Positions 40,979 through 51,171 are shown, counted from the first letter of the stretch. The stretch: DNA of 64,000 nucleotides from Nocardia sp. NRRL S-836 (GCF_001279525.1 NZ_LGDY01000105.1:26874-90873); one strand, 5' to 3'. A program made the numbers and translations. The notes: generated by a model not told the origin, from the sequence alone.

Positions 40979-42642
40979 CCTCGGTCGACACCGGCACCGC
41001 TGAGGAGCTGGAGACCGCCATCTCGGACGGCGCGCGGGTGCTGTTCGCCGCACAGCGCCCGGACGGGGTGTTCGACTACGGGGCGAGCAGCCTGCGGTCC
41101 ACGCTCGCGACCGCCGGTGCCATCACCGCGCTGCACTTCGCCGATCCCGGTGGCTCCGCCGACCTGATCGCGGCGGGCGCCGACCGGTTGCGCCGCACGC
41201 GCAACGACGACGGCGGCTGGGCCATGGTGCCCGGCCTGCCGAGCGAACCGGGGCCCACCGCGGTGTCGGCGGCGGCACTGCACCTCGTCGACCCGGCCGC
41301 CAACGCCGCGGAGGTCGCCGCCGGGCAACGCTGGATGGCGGACTACGGCGGCCTGGACGCCATCCCGCATCCCGAGGTCGTGCTGTGGTGCCGCCAGTTC
41401 TACGGGTTCGCCGGCTGGCTCGCGCCCCGCGAGATGCGCCGGTTCCCGCTGGAGCTCGCGCTGCTGCCCGGCCTGTACCGGCGGTTGTTCGACCTGCGGC
41501 TGCCGATGGCCTCGGCGCTCGGGCTCGCGCAGGCCCGGCACCGCCCGCTGACCCGCGTGCAGCGGCTGCTGGCCCGCTGGGCCGAGCCGAACGCGCTGCG
41601 GGTCGTCCGGCAGACCTTCGAACACGAGGGCTCGGCCGGGTCGTGGTCGGAGGACGCCTGGGTGACCGGTCTCGTGTGCACCGGCCTCGCCCGTGCCGGG
41701 CTGGGACAGGACATGGTCGACGCGGCCGTGGGGTGGTTCCGGCGCACGATGCACCCCGACGGGTCCTGGGCGACGACCCCGCTGGACGCCGCCTGGACGA
41801 TGTACGCGGTGCGCGGCCTGGTCGAGGCCGGCTTCGGCGCCGACCCGAGGCTCGCGACGTCGCGCGACCTGTTCGTGGCGCTGCAACAGCACCGGCCGTT
41901 CCTCGCCTTCGGCTGCCCGCCGGGGTTCTGGGGCTGGTCCGGTGCGCACGGCTGGCCTGCGGTCCTGGAGACCGGCGAGATCACGTCCGTGCTGGCGAAG
42001 CTGCCGGGCAGCGCACAGGCCGGTGCCGTGCGCACGGCCGCCGCCTGGCTGCGCGACCGCCAGGACAGCCGCGGGTCGTGGGGGCTGTGCGTGCGCAACA
42101 CGAAGGTCGCCAACAGCGGACCGTGCCCGATGACGACCGCGCAGGCCGTCGACGCGCTGCTCGACGCAGGCGCGCCCGCCGACGACCCCCGCGTCCGCCG
42201 GGCGTTGCGGTGGCTGGGCCGGGCGCAGCTGCCCGACGGGAGCCACGAGTCCGTCTGGTACCGGGAGCACACGATGGGCACCGCGGCCGTGCTGGAGACC
42301 TTCGCCCGCTGCGGCCGCGCCGACGACGAGACGGCGGTCCGCGCGTGGCAGTGGCTGAACCGGACGCGCAACGCCGACGGGTCGTGGGGTGACGGTCACG
42401 GCGCCGCCGGCACGGTCGAGGAGACCGGCTGGGCGGTGTCGTCGCTGCTGGCGGCGGGGGAGGAGCCGAGTGCCGTCGCGGCGGGGGTGCGCTGGCTGCT
42501 CGACGCCCGCAACGCCGACGGCGGGTGGACACCGCACCCGGTGCACGAGTACGTGCGGCGGGTGAGCCGGTACGCCAATCCCGGGTTCACACACGGCATG
42601 GCGTTGCGCGCGCTGGGCCGCTACCGGTCGGCGGTCCGATGA
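40975..42642 (+). CDS. Squalene-hopene-cyclase-like protein lacking DxDD
   Basis: 555 residues of alpha-alpha barrel repeats with several QW-type motifs (RNDDGGWAM, HPDGSWA, RNADGSWGDG, RNADGGWTP). Length is below the ~630 of hopene cyclases. The position normally holding the general-acid DxDD motif appears as E332-T-G-E335 (VLETGEITSVL), and the later PMTTAQAVDAL matches the STASQTAWAL block. So proton-initiated cyclisation by the standard acid is doubtful; epoxide-initiated or another chemistry is possible, fitting the FAD monooxygenase next door. ATG with GGGGAGAGG ahead; overlaps both neighbours by 4 nt. Confidence 0.85.
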   Translation: MTSVDTGTAEELETAISDGARVLFAAQRPDGVFDYGASSLRSTLATAGAITALHFADPGGSADLIAAGADRLRRTRNDDGGWAMVPGLPSEPGPTAVSAAALHLVDPAANAAEVAAGQRWMADYGGLDAIPHPEVVLWCRQFYGFAGWLAPREMRRFPLELALLPGLYRRLFDLRLPMASALGLAQARHRPLTRVQRLLARWAEPNALRVVRQTFEHEGSAGSWSEDAWVTGLVCTGLARAGLGQDMVDAAVGWFRRTMHPDGSWATTPLDAAWTMYAVRGLVEAGFGADPRLATSRDLFVALQQHRPFLAFGCPPGFWGWSGAHGWPAVLETGEITSVLAKLPGSAQAGAVRTAAAWLRDRQDSRGSWGLCVRNTKVANSGPCPMTTAQAVDALLDAGAPADDPRVRRALRWLGRAQLPDGSHESVWYREHTMGTAAVLETFARCGRADDETAVRAWQWLNRTRNADGSWGDGHGAAGTVEETGWAVSSLLAAGEEPSAVAAGVRWLLDARNADGGWTPHPVHEYVRRVSRYANPGFTHGMALRALGRYRSAVR

Positions 42643-43907
42643 ACGGGCCGGACGTCGTCGTCTGCGGTGCCGGGGTGGCGGGTCTCGCCGCCGCCTGCGC
42701 GCTCGGGCGGCTGGGCCGCCGGGTCCTCGTGCTGGAGAAGCAGCCCACGCCCGCTCCCGTGGCGAAGGGGGAGGTGCTGCAGCCGGGCTCGCTCGCGATC
42801 CTGGAGGAGTGGGGCGTGACCGACCGGCTCGACCACGCGGGCGCCACGCGGCTGTCGCGGCTGGTCGCCCGTTCCTCGGACGGCCGGCCGCGCATGGTGC
42901 TCGACTACGGCCGGCTCCCGGCCGCCCACCCGTGGCTGCTGGCCCACGACTACCAGGCAATCCTCGACGCGCTGACCGACGCGCTGCCCGCCGGTGTCGA
43001 GGTGCGCCGGGGTGTGCACGTCCGCGCACCGCTGCGCACCGGCGACCGGGTGACCGGGGTGCGGTGCGACGACGGTGACATCCCCGCGGCGCTCGTCGTG
43101 GCGGCCGACGGCGTTTCCTCGCGCCTGCGCGCCGCCGTCGGGCTCAGCGCGCCGCGGCACGACTACCCGCACCGCCTGGCGGCGTTCGAGCTGCACGACG
43201 TCGACGACGTGGAACCGGACTTCTCCGCCTACGTCACCGACGGCGGGCTGCGGCTGCACTACCCGCTGCCCGGCAGGCGCGTGCGGCTCTACGTCCAGGT
43301 CGCCCCGGACGAGCTGCGCGGGCTCGGCCGCGACGGGCTGGACGGGTGGGCGCACGGGGTGCTGGCCGGGTGCACCGGGCTGGCGCCGCTGGCCGGACCG
43401 TTCCGCGCGGCCCTCGCGCGCAGGCAGGTGCTGCCGGTGTCGAGGTCGATGGCCCACAGCCTCGTCGCACCGGGTTTCGCGCTGGTCGGCGAGAGCGGTC
43501 ATTCGGTGCACCCGATGGCGGCACAGGGCATGAACAGCGCGATCGCGGACGCCCACGAGCTGGCGACGGTGCTGCGGCAGGGCGGGACGCTGGCCGCCGA
43601 CGTCGTGGACCACGCGCTGCGCCGCTACGACACCGCCCGCCGCGAGAACCTCGCCCACATCGGCCGGACCAGCCACAACGCCGCACGGATGATCACGACC
43701 CGGTCGTGGGTGGGCCGCCGCGCGCTGACCGGCACCGGCCGCAACGACCGCATCCGCCACGAGGTCATGCACACGATGGCCGGGCTGGGGGTCCGCCGGC
43801 TCACGCCGCTCGACCGGCTGCACCAGATCGAGCTGGTGCCGGACCCGCGCGCGAGCCGGCTGCCCTCCTGGGTGCCTCGTGCCGCCTCCGGGGAGGCGGC
43901 ACGATGA
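42639..43907 (+). CDS. FAD-dependent monooxygenase/epoxidase
   Basis: 422 residues of the PHBH/squalene-epoxidase-like class. FAD motifs: VVVCGAGVAGLAAACALGRL at the N-terminus, the DG motif VVAADGVSSRLR, and GESGHSVHPMAAQGMN. Expected reaction: NAD(P)H and O2-dependent epoxidation or hydroxylation. Directly coupled to the cyclase-like gene (4-nt overlap), so a terminal-alkene epoxidase that primes cyclisation is attractive, though aromatic hydroxylation is equally compatible with the family. Confidence 0.88.
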   Translation: MNGPDVVVCGAGVAGLAAACALGRLGRRVLVLEKQPTPAPVAKGEVLQPGSLAILEEWGVTDRLDHAGATRLSRLVARSSDGRPRMVLDYGRLPAAHPWLLAHDYQAILDALTDALPAGVEVRRGVHVRAPLRTGDRVTGVRCDDGDIPAALVVAADGVSSRLRAAVGLSAPRHDYPHRLAAFELHDVDDVEPDFSAYVTDGGLRLHYPLPGRRVRLYVQVAPDELRGLGRDGLDGWAHGVLAGCTGLAPLAGPFRAALARRQVLPVSRSMAHSLVAPGFALVGESGHSVHPMAAQGMNSAIADAHELATVLRQGGTLAADVVDHALRRYDTARRENLAHIGRTSHNAARMITTRSWVGRRALTGTGRNDRIRHEVMHTMAGLGVRRLTPLDRLHQIELVPDPRASRLPSWVPRAASGEAAR

Positions 43908-43909
43908 GC

Positions 43910-44914
43910 TCACCCGCGGGCGTACTCCAGGACCACCAGGCCGTTCGGCCCCTCGATCCGCCCGCACCGCGCCAGACCGGCCGCGGCGGCGAGCACGTCG
44001 AAGTCCTCCGGCCGCCGTTCCCGGCCGCCGAGCAGGGTCAGCGACTGCAGGTCGAACGACGAGTTGTTCTTCGCGTGCTCCGCACCGGCGAGCACCTCCA
44101 CCACGAGGACGCGCCCGCCGTCCGCGACCGCTTCCGCGCACCCGCGCAGGATGCGGGTGGCGTCCTCGTCGGGCCAGTCGGTCAGCACGCGGGAGACGAT
44201 CAGCACGTCGTGACCGGTGGGCAGCGGGTCGAAGAAGCTGCCGCCGACGAACTTCGCCCGGCCGCCGAGCCCGGCGAGGAACTCCTCGGCCTCCGGCCGC
44301 ACCTCCGGCAGGTCCAGCACAGCGCCGGTCAGGTGCGGGTGCGCGGTCAGCACCGCCGCCAGCAGCGCGCCGGTACCGCCACCGACGTCGACCACGCTCG
44401 ACACGGCGCTCCAGTCGTAGCGGGTGGCGACCTCCGGGCCGGTCTGCCAGGCGAACCCGGCCATCGTCGCCCCGAAGAACACGCGCAGCTCCTCGTCATC
44501 GCGGTAGTCCGACCAGAAGTCCTTGCCGTGCACGACGCCGTAGGCCGACCGGCCGGTGCGCACGGCGTGCAGCATCCCGCTGTAGGCCAGGTCCATCTTC
44601 AGCCCGGGACCGCCGGCGTCGAGCCACGACCGCAGCAGCGCGTTCTGCTCGTCCAGCAGTGCGCGCGACACGGCGGTGAGCGCGTGCTCGCCGGGCACCG
44701 GCTCGGTGAACAGGCCCACCGCCACGAGGTGGCGCAGCAGACGGGCCAGCGCGTCCTGATCGGTGCCGGACGCCTGCGCCAGCGCCGCCGTGGTGGTGTG
44801 GCCGTCGCGCACCAGCTCGGGCAGCTTCAGCGCCACGGCGGTGCGCACCGCGAACGGCGTGGCGAGGTCGACGAGAGCGGCGAGCGCGGCGGTACCGGTG
44901 GTGTCACTGGTCAC
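43910..44914 (-). CDS. O-methyltransferase (acetylserotonin/hydroxyneurosporene family)
   Basis: 334 residues. An N-terminal winged-helix dimerisation region (AALAQASGTDQDALARLLRH) precedes the SAM domain VVDVGGGTGALLAAVLTAHP and LPEVRPEAEEF. The GGRERRPEDFDVLAAAAGLA end is typical of polyketide/terpenoid O-methyltransferases. Start GTG 44914 is set by AAAGGATCGCC; the frame is open far upstream. It converges with the monooxygenase (stops 2 nt apart) and probably decorates the same product. Confidence 0.87.
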   Translation of the reverse strand: MTSDTTGTAALAALVDLATPFAVRTAVALKLPELVRDGHTTTAALAQASGTDQDALARLLRHLVAVGLFTEPVPGEHALTAVSRALLDEQNALLRSWLDAGGPGLKMDLAYSGMLHAVRTGRSAYGVVHGKDFWSDYRDDEELRVFFGATMAGFAWQTGPEVATRYDWSAVSSVVDVGGGTGALLAAVLTAHPHLTGAVLDLPEVRPEAEEFLAGLGGRAKFVGGSFFDPLPTGHDVLIVSRVLTDWPDEDATRILRGCAEAVADGGRVLVVEVLAGAEHAKNNSSFDLQSLTLLGGRERRPEDFDVLAAAAGLARCGRIEGPNGLVVLEYARG

Positions 44915-45047
44915 GGCGATCCTTTCGGGAATTGCCCGGAGGTGAATTCGTTGCTCTTCTGAGAGATTGCCGGGCGAACGCGTTCCAGGCAAGTGTCCGA
45001 AGCCATTTGTGCATCCGTTCTGCGGTAACGCGGAATGGTTATGAAGA

Positions 45048-45890
45048 ATGGGTGAAAAAATGAACTCTCTGGACGTGCGGCCGCTCACCGGGGCACTCGG
45101 CGCCGAAATCCGCGGCGTCACGCTCGCCGACGTCGACGACGCCCTGTTCGACCGGATCCACCGGCTGCTGCTGGAGCACCTGGTGCTGTTCTTCCCCGAC
45201 GCGGCCGGTCTCACCCCGGCCGACCACAAGGCGTTCGGCAGCAGGTTCGGGCAGCTCGAGGTGCACCGGTTCCTCCCGAAGCTGCCCGACCACGACGAGA
45301 TCGTGGTGCTCGACTCCGACCAGGGCGCCAAGGCCGACGTCTGGCACACCGACGTCACGTACGCACCCTCGCCGCCCATCGCCTCGGTCCTGCAGATCGT
45401 GCGGTCGCCCGCTGTCGGCGGTGACACGATGTGGAGCAACCAGTACCTGGCCTACGAGGCGTTGTCCGAGCCGATCCGGGAGCTGGCCGACGGCCTCACC
45501 GCGTTGCACGTGTTCGAGTACGGGTCTTTCCGCAGCGAGGCGGAACATCCGGTCGTGCGCGTGCACCCGGAGACCGGCCGGCGCTCGCTGTACGTGAACC
45601 GCATGTTCACCAAGCGCATCCCGCAGCTCGCCCCCGAGGAGAGCGCGTTGCTGCTGGCACACCTGTTCAGCGTGTCCGAGAGCCCGCAGCGGGTGTGCCG
45701 CTTCCGGTGGACCGAGGGTGCGGTCGCGGTTTGGGACAACCGCGCCACGCAGCACTACGCGGTCAACGACTACTCGGCCCGCCGGGTCGGGTACCGCGTC
45801 ACGGTGCTCGGCGACGAGCCGAAGGGTGACGGAGCGCGCTGGCCGAACCACCAGGTCGCCGGCATGAGCGCCACCGCGGTCAAGGACTGA
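45048..45890 (+). CDS. TauD/TfdA-family Fe(II)/2-oxoglutarate dioxygenase
   Basis: 280 residues. The iron triad is visible as WHTD (His-x-Asp) near residue 100 and the distal His of NRATQHYAVND; the 2OG-binding Arg follows in ARRVGYR. Oxidises an unactivated C-H bond with decarboxylation of 2-oxoglutarate. Two in-frame ATGs (45048 and 45060) are possible; the second gives a more typical N-terminus (LDVRPLTGALGAEI). It lies 4 nt before the P450 start, so both tailoring oxidases are cotranscribed. Confidence 0.9.
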   Translation: MGEKMNSLDVRPLTGALGAEIRGVTLADVDDALFDRIHRLLLEHLVLFFPDAAGLTPADHKAFGSRFGQLEVHRFLPKLPDHDEIVVLDSDQGAKADVWHTDVTYAPSPPIASVLQIVRSPAVGGDTMWSNQYLAYEALSEPIRELADGLTALHVFEYGSFRSEAEHPVVRVHPETGRRSLYVNRMFTKRIPQLAPEESALLLAHLFSVSESPQRVCRFRWTEGAVAVWDNRATQHYAVNDYSARRVGYRVTVLGDEPKGDGARWPNHQVAGMSATAVKD

Positions 45891-45894
45891 CGCC

Positions 45895-47088
45895 GTGAAC
45901 GACGCCGACTTCATGGACCTGTACTGGCGGGACCCGCACGCCGCGCTGCGGCACGCCCGTGAGCACACCCCCGTGCGTGAGCTGACGTTCGAGACGGGCC
46001 CGACCTGGCTCGTCACCCGGTACGCCGACGTGCGCGCCGGCCTCGCAGACCCGCGGCTGGCGAAGGACTACCGCGCCGCGCTGCCCGCTGAAGAACGCGT
46101 GTCCGCACCGCCGGGCCTGCCCGCTCCCATGTCCCACATGCTCACCTCGCTCGACCCGCCCGACCACACGCGGCTGCGCAGGCTCGTCACCCAGGCGTTC
46201 ACCGCGCGCCGGATCGCCGAGCTGCGCCCGCGCGTGGAGGCGCTGGCCGAGAACCTGCTCTCAGCGCTGCCCACCGACGAACCGGTCGACCTCGTCGCGC
46301 GCTTCGCGATCCCGTTGCCGATGGAGGTGATCTGCGAGCTGATCGGCGTGCCCGAACTGGACCGCGAGGACTTCGCCCACTGGTCGACGGTGCTGATCGA
46401 CGAGTGTCCCGAACCCGAACTGGTCCGCGCGTCGGCTCAGCTGGCCGACTACCTGGGCGGCCTCGTGGCGCTGCGCCGCGCCGACCCGGACGACGCGCTG
46501 CTCTCCGGGCTCATCGCGGCCTCGGAGAACGGCGAACACCTGTCCGACCTGGAAATCGTCGCCATGGCGATGCTGTTGCTGATGGCGGGCCACGAGACCA
46601 CCGCGGTGTTCGTCACGAACAGCGTGCGGGCCCTGCTGGCCGACCCGGCGGCACGGGAGCGGCTCCAGCCGGACACGGCGGGCGAGCTGATCGAGGAACT
46701 GCTGCGGTGGGTCTCACCCGCCCTCAACGCCTCGCTGCGCTTCGCCACCGAGGACCTGGAGATCAGCGGCACCACGATCCCGCGCGGCGCCTCGGTCATG
46801 CTCTCGACGGGAGCGGCCAACCGCGACACCACCCGCTTCGCCGACGCCGCCCGCCTCGACCCGGACCGCGACACCACGGGCCACGTCGCGTTCGGGCACG
46901 GCATCCACCGCTGCCTGGGCGCGGCACTCGTCCGGCTGGAGGCGGAGGTCGCGCTGACCGCGCTGTTCGGCCGCTTCCCGAAGCTGCGGGCCGACGCACC
47001 GGACGAGGAGCTGACGTTCCGCCGCAGCGTGCACGTCCACGCGCCGAGGACGTTCCCGGTGGTGCTCGGGCCGCCGTCCGGTAGCTGA
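45895..47088 (+). CDS. Cytochrome P450
   Basis: 397 residues, class I soluble P450. I-helix LLLMAGHETTAVF is standard, EELLRW gives ExxR, and the heme loop FGHGIHRCLGAALVR has ligand C340. The length and TSLDPPDHTRLRRLVTQAFT block match CYP105/107-like actinobacterial enzymes. The GTG start follows the dioxygenase with 4 nt between, indicating a two-gene operon of oxygenases for the cluster product. A terminator hairpin follows. Confidence 0.92.
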   Translation: MNDADFMDLYWRDPHAALRHAREHTPVRELTFETGPTWLVTRYADVRAGLADPRLAKDYRAALPAEERVSAPPGLPAPMSHMLTSLDPPDHTRLRRLVTQAFTARRIAELRPRVEALAENLLSALPTDEPVDLVARFAIPLPMEVICELIGVPELDREDFAHWSTVLIDECPEPELVRASAQLADYLGGLVALRRADPDDALLSGLIAASENGEHLSDLEIVAMAMLLLMAGHETTAVFVTNSVRALLADPAARERLQPDTAGELIEELLRWVSPALNASLRFATEDLEISGTTIPRGASVMLSTGAANRDTTRFADAARLDPDRDTTGHVAFGHGIHRCLGAALVRLEAEVALTALFGRFPKLRADAPDEELTFRRSVHVHAPRTFPVVLGPPSGS

Positions 47089-47133
47089 CGAACGGCCCGT
47101 CCTGGCGGGGCTGCCGGGGAGTCATGGCAAACG

Positions 47134-47170
47134 GGGTGGGTACCGCACCGGTGTGGCGCGGTACCCACCC
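47134..47170. terminator. Convergent terminator
   Basis: GGGTGGGTACCGC and its perfect complement with an 11-nt loop lie between the P450 and the converging GH62 gene. Confidence 0.85.
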
Positions 47171-47209
47171 GTGCCGCGGGAACAGGGGCCCCGCGGCGGT
47201 GTCAGGCGG

Positions 47210-48709
47210 TCAGCGCTGGAGCGTCAGCACGGCCGGCCGCCAGGGCAGGGAGTTGTACGGGCCGCCAGAGCCGGGCGGAAGGCCCTGGTAGAGCAGCTGG
47301 AGGTTGCACGGGTCGATGGTCTTGGTCTGGTCGGGGTTGGTGCGCACGAGGTCGCCGTGGCTGATGTCGTTGCTCCACGTGGCACCGCTGTTGGCCTTGC
47401 CCGCGAACGGGTTGCTCTCGGTGGCGGCCTGCGGGGTCCAGGAACCGCCGAGGCTGCTGGAGGTGAACGACCGGAAGAAGCGGCCGTTGGCGCCCATCGC
47501 CTCGACGATCATCAGGTACTGGTTCTGGTCCTTGACCTTGTAGACCTCGACCGCTTCGAAGAGGTTGGCGGTCGTGTCGCTCATGATCGTCGTGTAGGAC
47601 GTGCCGAAGCTGCCCGGGAAGTTCCCGATCGGCATGCTGGCGCGGTAGATGTTGCCGTTGTCACCGGCGAAGAACAGGTACATGTTCTGGCCGTCACCGA
47701 TGATCGTCTGGTCGAGCGCACCGCCGCCGGGGATGTTGCCGGAGAAGAGCTCCTGCGGCGCGGACCACCCGTTGGCGTTGGTGGGGTCGCTGGAGGTGCG
47801 GTAGCTGAACGTGGTGGGGCCCCACTGGTAGGCGAGCACCCAGACGTTCTTCGGGGCGAAGTAGAACAACGTGGGTGCGACCGTGCCGATGTTCATCGTG
47901 TTCTGCGGCGCGGTGGCCATGTCCGACCAGTTGGTGAACGCGCCGAAGTTCATCGAGCCGTAGTGCTGCCCGGTCTTGTCGACCGTCGAGCCGTAGACCA
48001 CGTGCTTGCCGTTGTGGACGACGCTGGTGAAGTCCTTGAGCGAGATCCAGTCCGACTTCGGGTTCGCGAGCGGGCCCGTCGACGACCAGCGGTAGCTCGA
48101 CGGGAGCCGGCACGACCCGCCGGGGGTGCTGTCCACGCGGACGAGCTGCCACTGCTGGTTGGCGCCGTTCCAGTCGCCGTACTGCACGACCGCCGCACCG
48201 TCCGCAGTGGACAGACCGGTCACCTCCAGTGCCTTGCCGCTGTTGCGGTTGAGCAGCCGGACGTACCCGCCGTCGGAGTCCGCGAGCCGGAACTGCTGGT
48301 TGCTGCCGTTGAGGTCCGTCCACTGCTGGACCTTCGCGCTGTCGGCGGACGAGAAGGCGGCCACGTCGAGGACCTTGCCGGAGCTCTTCGACCGCACCCG
48401 GTAGTACCCGTCGCCGGAGGCCACGAACTGCCACTGCTGGTTGGCCCCGTCGTGACGCGACCACTGCGTGATCGCCGCTCCGTCGGCGGTGGAGGAACCC
48501 GAGACGTCCACCGCCTTGCCGCTGTTGCGGTTGACCAGCACGTACCACGCGCTCGTGTCGACCGACGCCGCCGACGCCGCGGTGCCGAGCGCGACCAGCC
48601 CGCCCGCCGCGAGGACGGTGACCAGCACGGTGCTCAACCCGGATGTCCAGCTGCGGCGCCGCGCCACCCGGCGCGGCCCGCTCGGTGGGACCTGGCCCAG
48701 TGAATCCAC
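47210..48709 (-). CDS. Secreted GH62 alpha-L-arabinofuranosidase with ricin-type domain
   Basis: 499 residues. Signal peptide (RRRSWTSG, hydrophobic core, ASAAS), then a ricin-type trefoil with QQWQF, QQFRL, QQWQL repeats (~50-190), then GH62 ([51 protein letters not shown]). GH62 removes arabinose side chains from arabinoxylan. GTG 48709 is preferred because AAGGAG lies just upstream. A perfect LacI-type palindrome 85 bp ahead suggests substrate-induced expression together with the GH43 genes at 51802-54669. Confidence 0.92.
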   Translation of the reverse strand: MDSLGQVPPSGPRRVARRRSWTSGLSTVLVTVLAAGGLVALGTAASAASVDTSAWYVLVNRNSGKAVDVSGSSTADGAAITQWSRHDGANQQWQFVASGDGYYRVRSKSSGKVLDVAAFSSADSAKVQQWTDLNGSNQQFRLADSDGGYVRLLNRNSGKALEVTGLSTADGAAVVQYGDWNGANQQWQLVRVDSTPGGSCRLPSSYRWSSTGPLANPKSDWISLKDFTSVVHNGKHVVYGSTVDKTGQHYGSMNFGAFTNWSDMATAPQNTMNIGTVAPTLFYFAPKNVWVLAYQWGPTTFSYRTSSDPTNANGWSAPQELFSGNIPGGGALDQTIIGDGQNMYLFFAGDNGNIYRASMPIGNFPGSFGTSYTTIMSDTTANLFEAVEVYKVKDQNQYLMIVEAMGANGRFFRSFTSSSLGGSWTPQAATESNPFAGKANSGATWSNDISHGDLVRTNPDQTKTIDPCNLQLLYQGLPPGSGGPYNSLPWRPAVLTLQR

Positions 48710-48793
48710 GGTGATTCTCCTTCGGGGTCGAGGCCGCCCAGGGCCTGGGATGCGCGGTTCCACCCGCATCGGCAGCGGCGGCGCAGCGGTTGG

Positions 48794-48807
48794 TGTTAGC
48801 GCTAACA
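48794..48807. promoter_or_regulatory. LacI-type operator upstream of the GH62 gene
   Basis: TGTTAGCGCTAACA is a perfect 14-bp palindrome with the central CG typical of LacI/GalR sites. The same core recurs at 54709-54720 and, with one change, at 54762-54777. Confidence 0.8.
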
Positions 48808-48809
48808 TA

Positions 48810-49427
48810 GGATGGCCTGGGCGCCTGCGGGGTCAATGGACTTCGAGGGGAGTGGTGAACATCGCCGCTTCTCGAAGCTGCCAGATCCGCTCCGAATGCT
48901 CAAAAGGTTGAACATTCGACCACATGGGCGGCGAACTGAGATGTTGTCGAATCGAATTCGATGGTGGAAATCGTCGGAGCTGGTGCGGTGGAGTCGTTGA
49001 CCGCCCTACGGCCTGGCGGCTATCGTCGGAAATCGAACCGCTTCGACTGGCGGGTCAGCGTTGCCGGACCGTGAAGCAGTAGCGGTCGACGTCAGAGACG
49101 GCCAGAACGTCGGCCATGAGCTTCTCGCGTCATGTCGCTTCTCTAAATCGGGTTGTGGTCACACGGGGACCGTCGACCACTCCGGTCACAGCCCAACTGT
49201 GAACGCTCACATCTACCTCGATCGTCACCGGGACACACCGTGGCGAATCTCGAAGGCATCCCCCGAGTGGCGGTCGTCGACCGGCCACCCGGCTGGACGG
49301 TCCGGCTGATCCACCGGTGCCGCCGGGCGTGCCACGCGGCCGACGATGGGGGAGCCGGTCCGCGGTCGCGCCTGTACCCCGGACCGCGCGCCTCAGCCGC
49401 AACCGGAGAAGACGGAGTTGTTCCACC
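48810..49427. other. Gene-free intergenic stretch
   Basis: About 620 bp between the divergent GH62 and ABC exporter genes. Part of it is AT-richer than average. Short open frames exist but lack GC3 bias and SD sequences. I see no gene, repeat or clear operator beyond the site at 48794-48807. Confidence 0.5.
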
Positions 49428-51158
49428 GTGCGCACCCTGAACGACCGCACCGCCTGGCGAACCCTGCTGGGGTACGCCAGGCCGCAGCGGCGCACCATCC
49501 TCTGTGGAGGGATGCTCGTCCTGCTGAGCGGTCTCGCCGCCGCCGCGCAACCGCTGGCGGCCAAGGCGTTGGTCGACCGCCTGGGCTCGGGTGGCGGGAT
49601 CACCGGTCTGCTGGCGCTGCTGGTCGGCCTGGCGCTGGCCGGTGCCGCGATCGCGATGGCCGGCAGCTACCTGCTCGAACGTGCCGCCGAGTCGGTCGTG
49701 CTGGGCGCCAGGACACGGCTGGCCAGGCGGCTGCTCTCGGTGCGCGTGCCCGCCGTCCAGCGCGCGGAGCCGGGAGACCTGCTGTCCCGGTTCACCGGCG
49801 ACACGACGTTGCTGCGCGAGGTGTGCACGCACGCCCTCGTCGGCCTGGTCACCGGCTCGGCGACGACCGTCGTGATGGTCGTGATGATGGGCGTGATGGA
49901 CCCCGTCCTGCTCGGCCTCACCCTGGGTGTCCTGCTGGTGGTGGGCCTGCTCGCGCTCGCCGGGATGCCGATGATCGAGAAGGCCTCCCACGCCGCCCAG
50001 CGCGCTGTCGGTGAGACCGGCGCGCGGCTGGAACGCGTGCTCGGCGCGTTCCGCACCGTCAAGGCCGCGGGCGCTGAGGACCGGGAGCTCACCGCGATCG
50101 AACGAGGCGCCGAGGACGCGTGGCGCGCCGGTGTCCGTTCGGCGCGGTGGGAAGCGCTGGTGCACGGCTTCAACGGCCTCGCGGTGCAGGCGTCGTTCCT
50201 GGCCGTGCTCGCCGTCGGTGGTGCGCGGGTCGCGACCGGTGCGATCCCACTGTCCACTTTGGTGGCTTTCCTGCTCTTCCTGTTCTTCCTGGAGGAACCG
50301 ATCGGGCAGGTGCTGCACGCGGGTAGCAAGCTGCAGGTCGGGCTCGCCGCCGTGCGCAGGCTGGGCGAGGTCGACCGGATGGAGACCGAGCCGACCGGCA
50401 CCGGGACCGCCGGAACAGGCGCGGCACACCTGACCTTCACCGACGTCCGGTTCCGGTACGGCCCTGACCTGCCGGAGGTGCTGCGCGGCGTGAGCGTCGA
50501 CGTTCCCGCGCTGGGCATGACCGCCTTCGTCGGCCCGTCCGGCGCGGGCAAGTCCACGCTGTTCGCGCTGGTCGAACGGTTCTACGAGCCGGACTCCGGC
50601 CACATCGGCCTGGACGGCCTCGACCTCGCGGACTGGGACCTGGCCGTCCTGCGCGCGGGCATCGGCTACGTCGAACAGGACGCGCCGCTGCTGTCGGGAT
50701 CGTTGCGCGAGAACCTCGTCTACGGCCGCCAGGACGCGACCGACGAGGAGGTCCGCGCCGTGGTGGCGCAGACCCGGCTGGACGCGCTCGTCGACCGGCT
50801 GCCCGACGGGCTGGACACCCCCGTCGGGCACCGCGGCACCTTCCTGTCCGGCGGTGAGCGCCAACGGGTCGCGCTCGCCCGTGCGCTGCTCAGCCGCCCC
50901 CAACTGCTGCTGCTCGACGAGATCACCTCGCAGCTGGACGCCGTGAACGAGATGGCGATCAGGGACGTGGTCACCACCGCGGCCAAGACGATGACGGTCC
51001 TCGTGGTGGCGCACCGGCTGTCGACCGTGACGCAGGCGGACCGGATCGTGGTGCTGGACAACGGCGTCGTGCGGGCCACCGGCACCCACGACGAGCTCGT
51101 CCTGACCGACCCGCTGTACGCCGAGTTCGCCGCCACGCAGCTGCTCACCGGCGGATGA
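49428..51158 (+). CDS. ABC exporter (fused membrane and ATPase domains)
   Basis: 576 residues. An N-terminal six-helix exporter domain (LLGYARPQRRTILCGGMLVL; DLLSRFTGDTTLLREV) is followed by an NBD with Walker A GPSGAGKSTLF, signature LSGGERQRVALARALL, Walker B LLLLDEITSQLD and switch His in VVAHRLSTV. It works as a dimer; cargo is probably a drug, lipid or peptide. Start GTG 49428, consistent with MsbA/LmrA-type N-termini; GGAGAAGACGGAG precedes it. No biosynthetic partner gene is adjacent. Confidence 0.92.
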   Translation: MRTLNDRTAWRTLLGYARPQRRTILCGGMLVLLSGLAAAAQPLAAKALVDRLGSGGGITGLLALLVGLALAGAAIAMAGSYLLERAAESVVLGARTRLARRLLSVRVPAVQRAEPGDLLSRFTGDTTLLREVCTHALVGLVTGSATTVVMVVMMGVMDPVLLGLTLGVLLVVGLLALAGMPMIEKASHAAQRAVGETGARLERVLGAFRTVKAAGAEDRELTAIERGAEDAWRAGVRSARWEALVHGFNGLAVQASFLAVLAVGGARVATGAIPLSTLVAFLLFLFFLEEPIGQVLHAGSKLQVGLAAVRRLGEVDRMETEPTGTGTAGTGAAHLTFTDVRFRYGPDLPEVLRGVSVDVPALGMTAFVGPSGAGKSTLFALVERFYEPDSGHIGLDGLDLADWDLAVLRAGIGYVEQDAPLLSGSLRENLVYGRQDATDEEVRAVVAQTRLDALVDRLPDGLDTPVGHRGTFLSGGERQRVALARALLSRPQLLLLDEITSQLDAVNEMAIRDVVTTAAKTMTVLVVAHRLSTVTQADRIVVLDNGVVRATGTHDELVLTDPLYAEFAATQLLTGG

Positions 51159-51171
51159 ACGCGACACAGGG

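Noticed and set aside
40372..43029. 885-codon minus-strand open frame
   Set aside because: Antisense to the cyclase-like and UbiA genes, which carry family motifs and proper overlaps.
49061..49309. 82-codon plus-strand frame before the ABC exporter
   Set aside because: Weak codon bias and no recognisable features.
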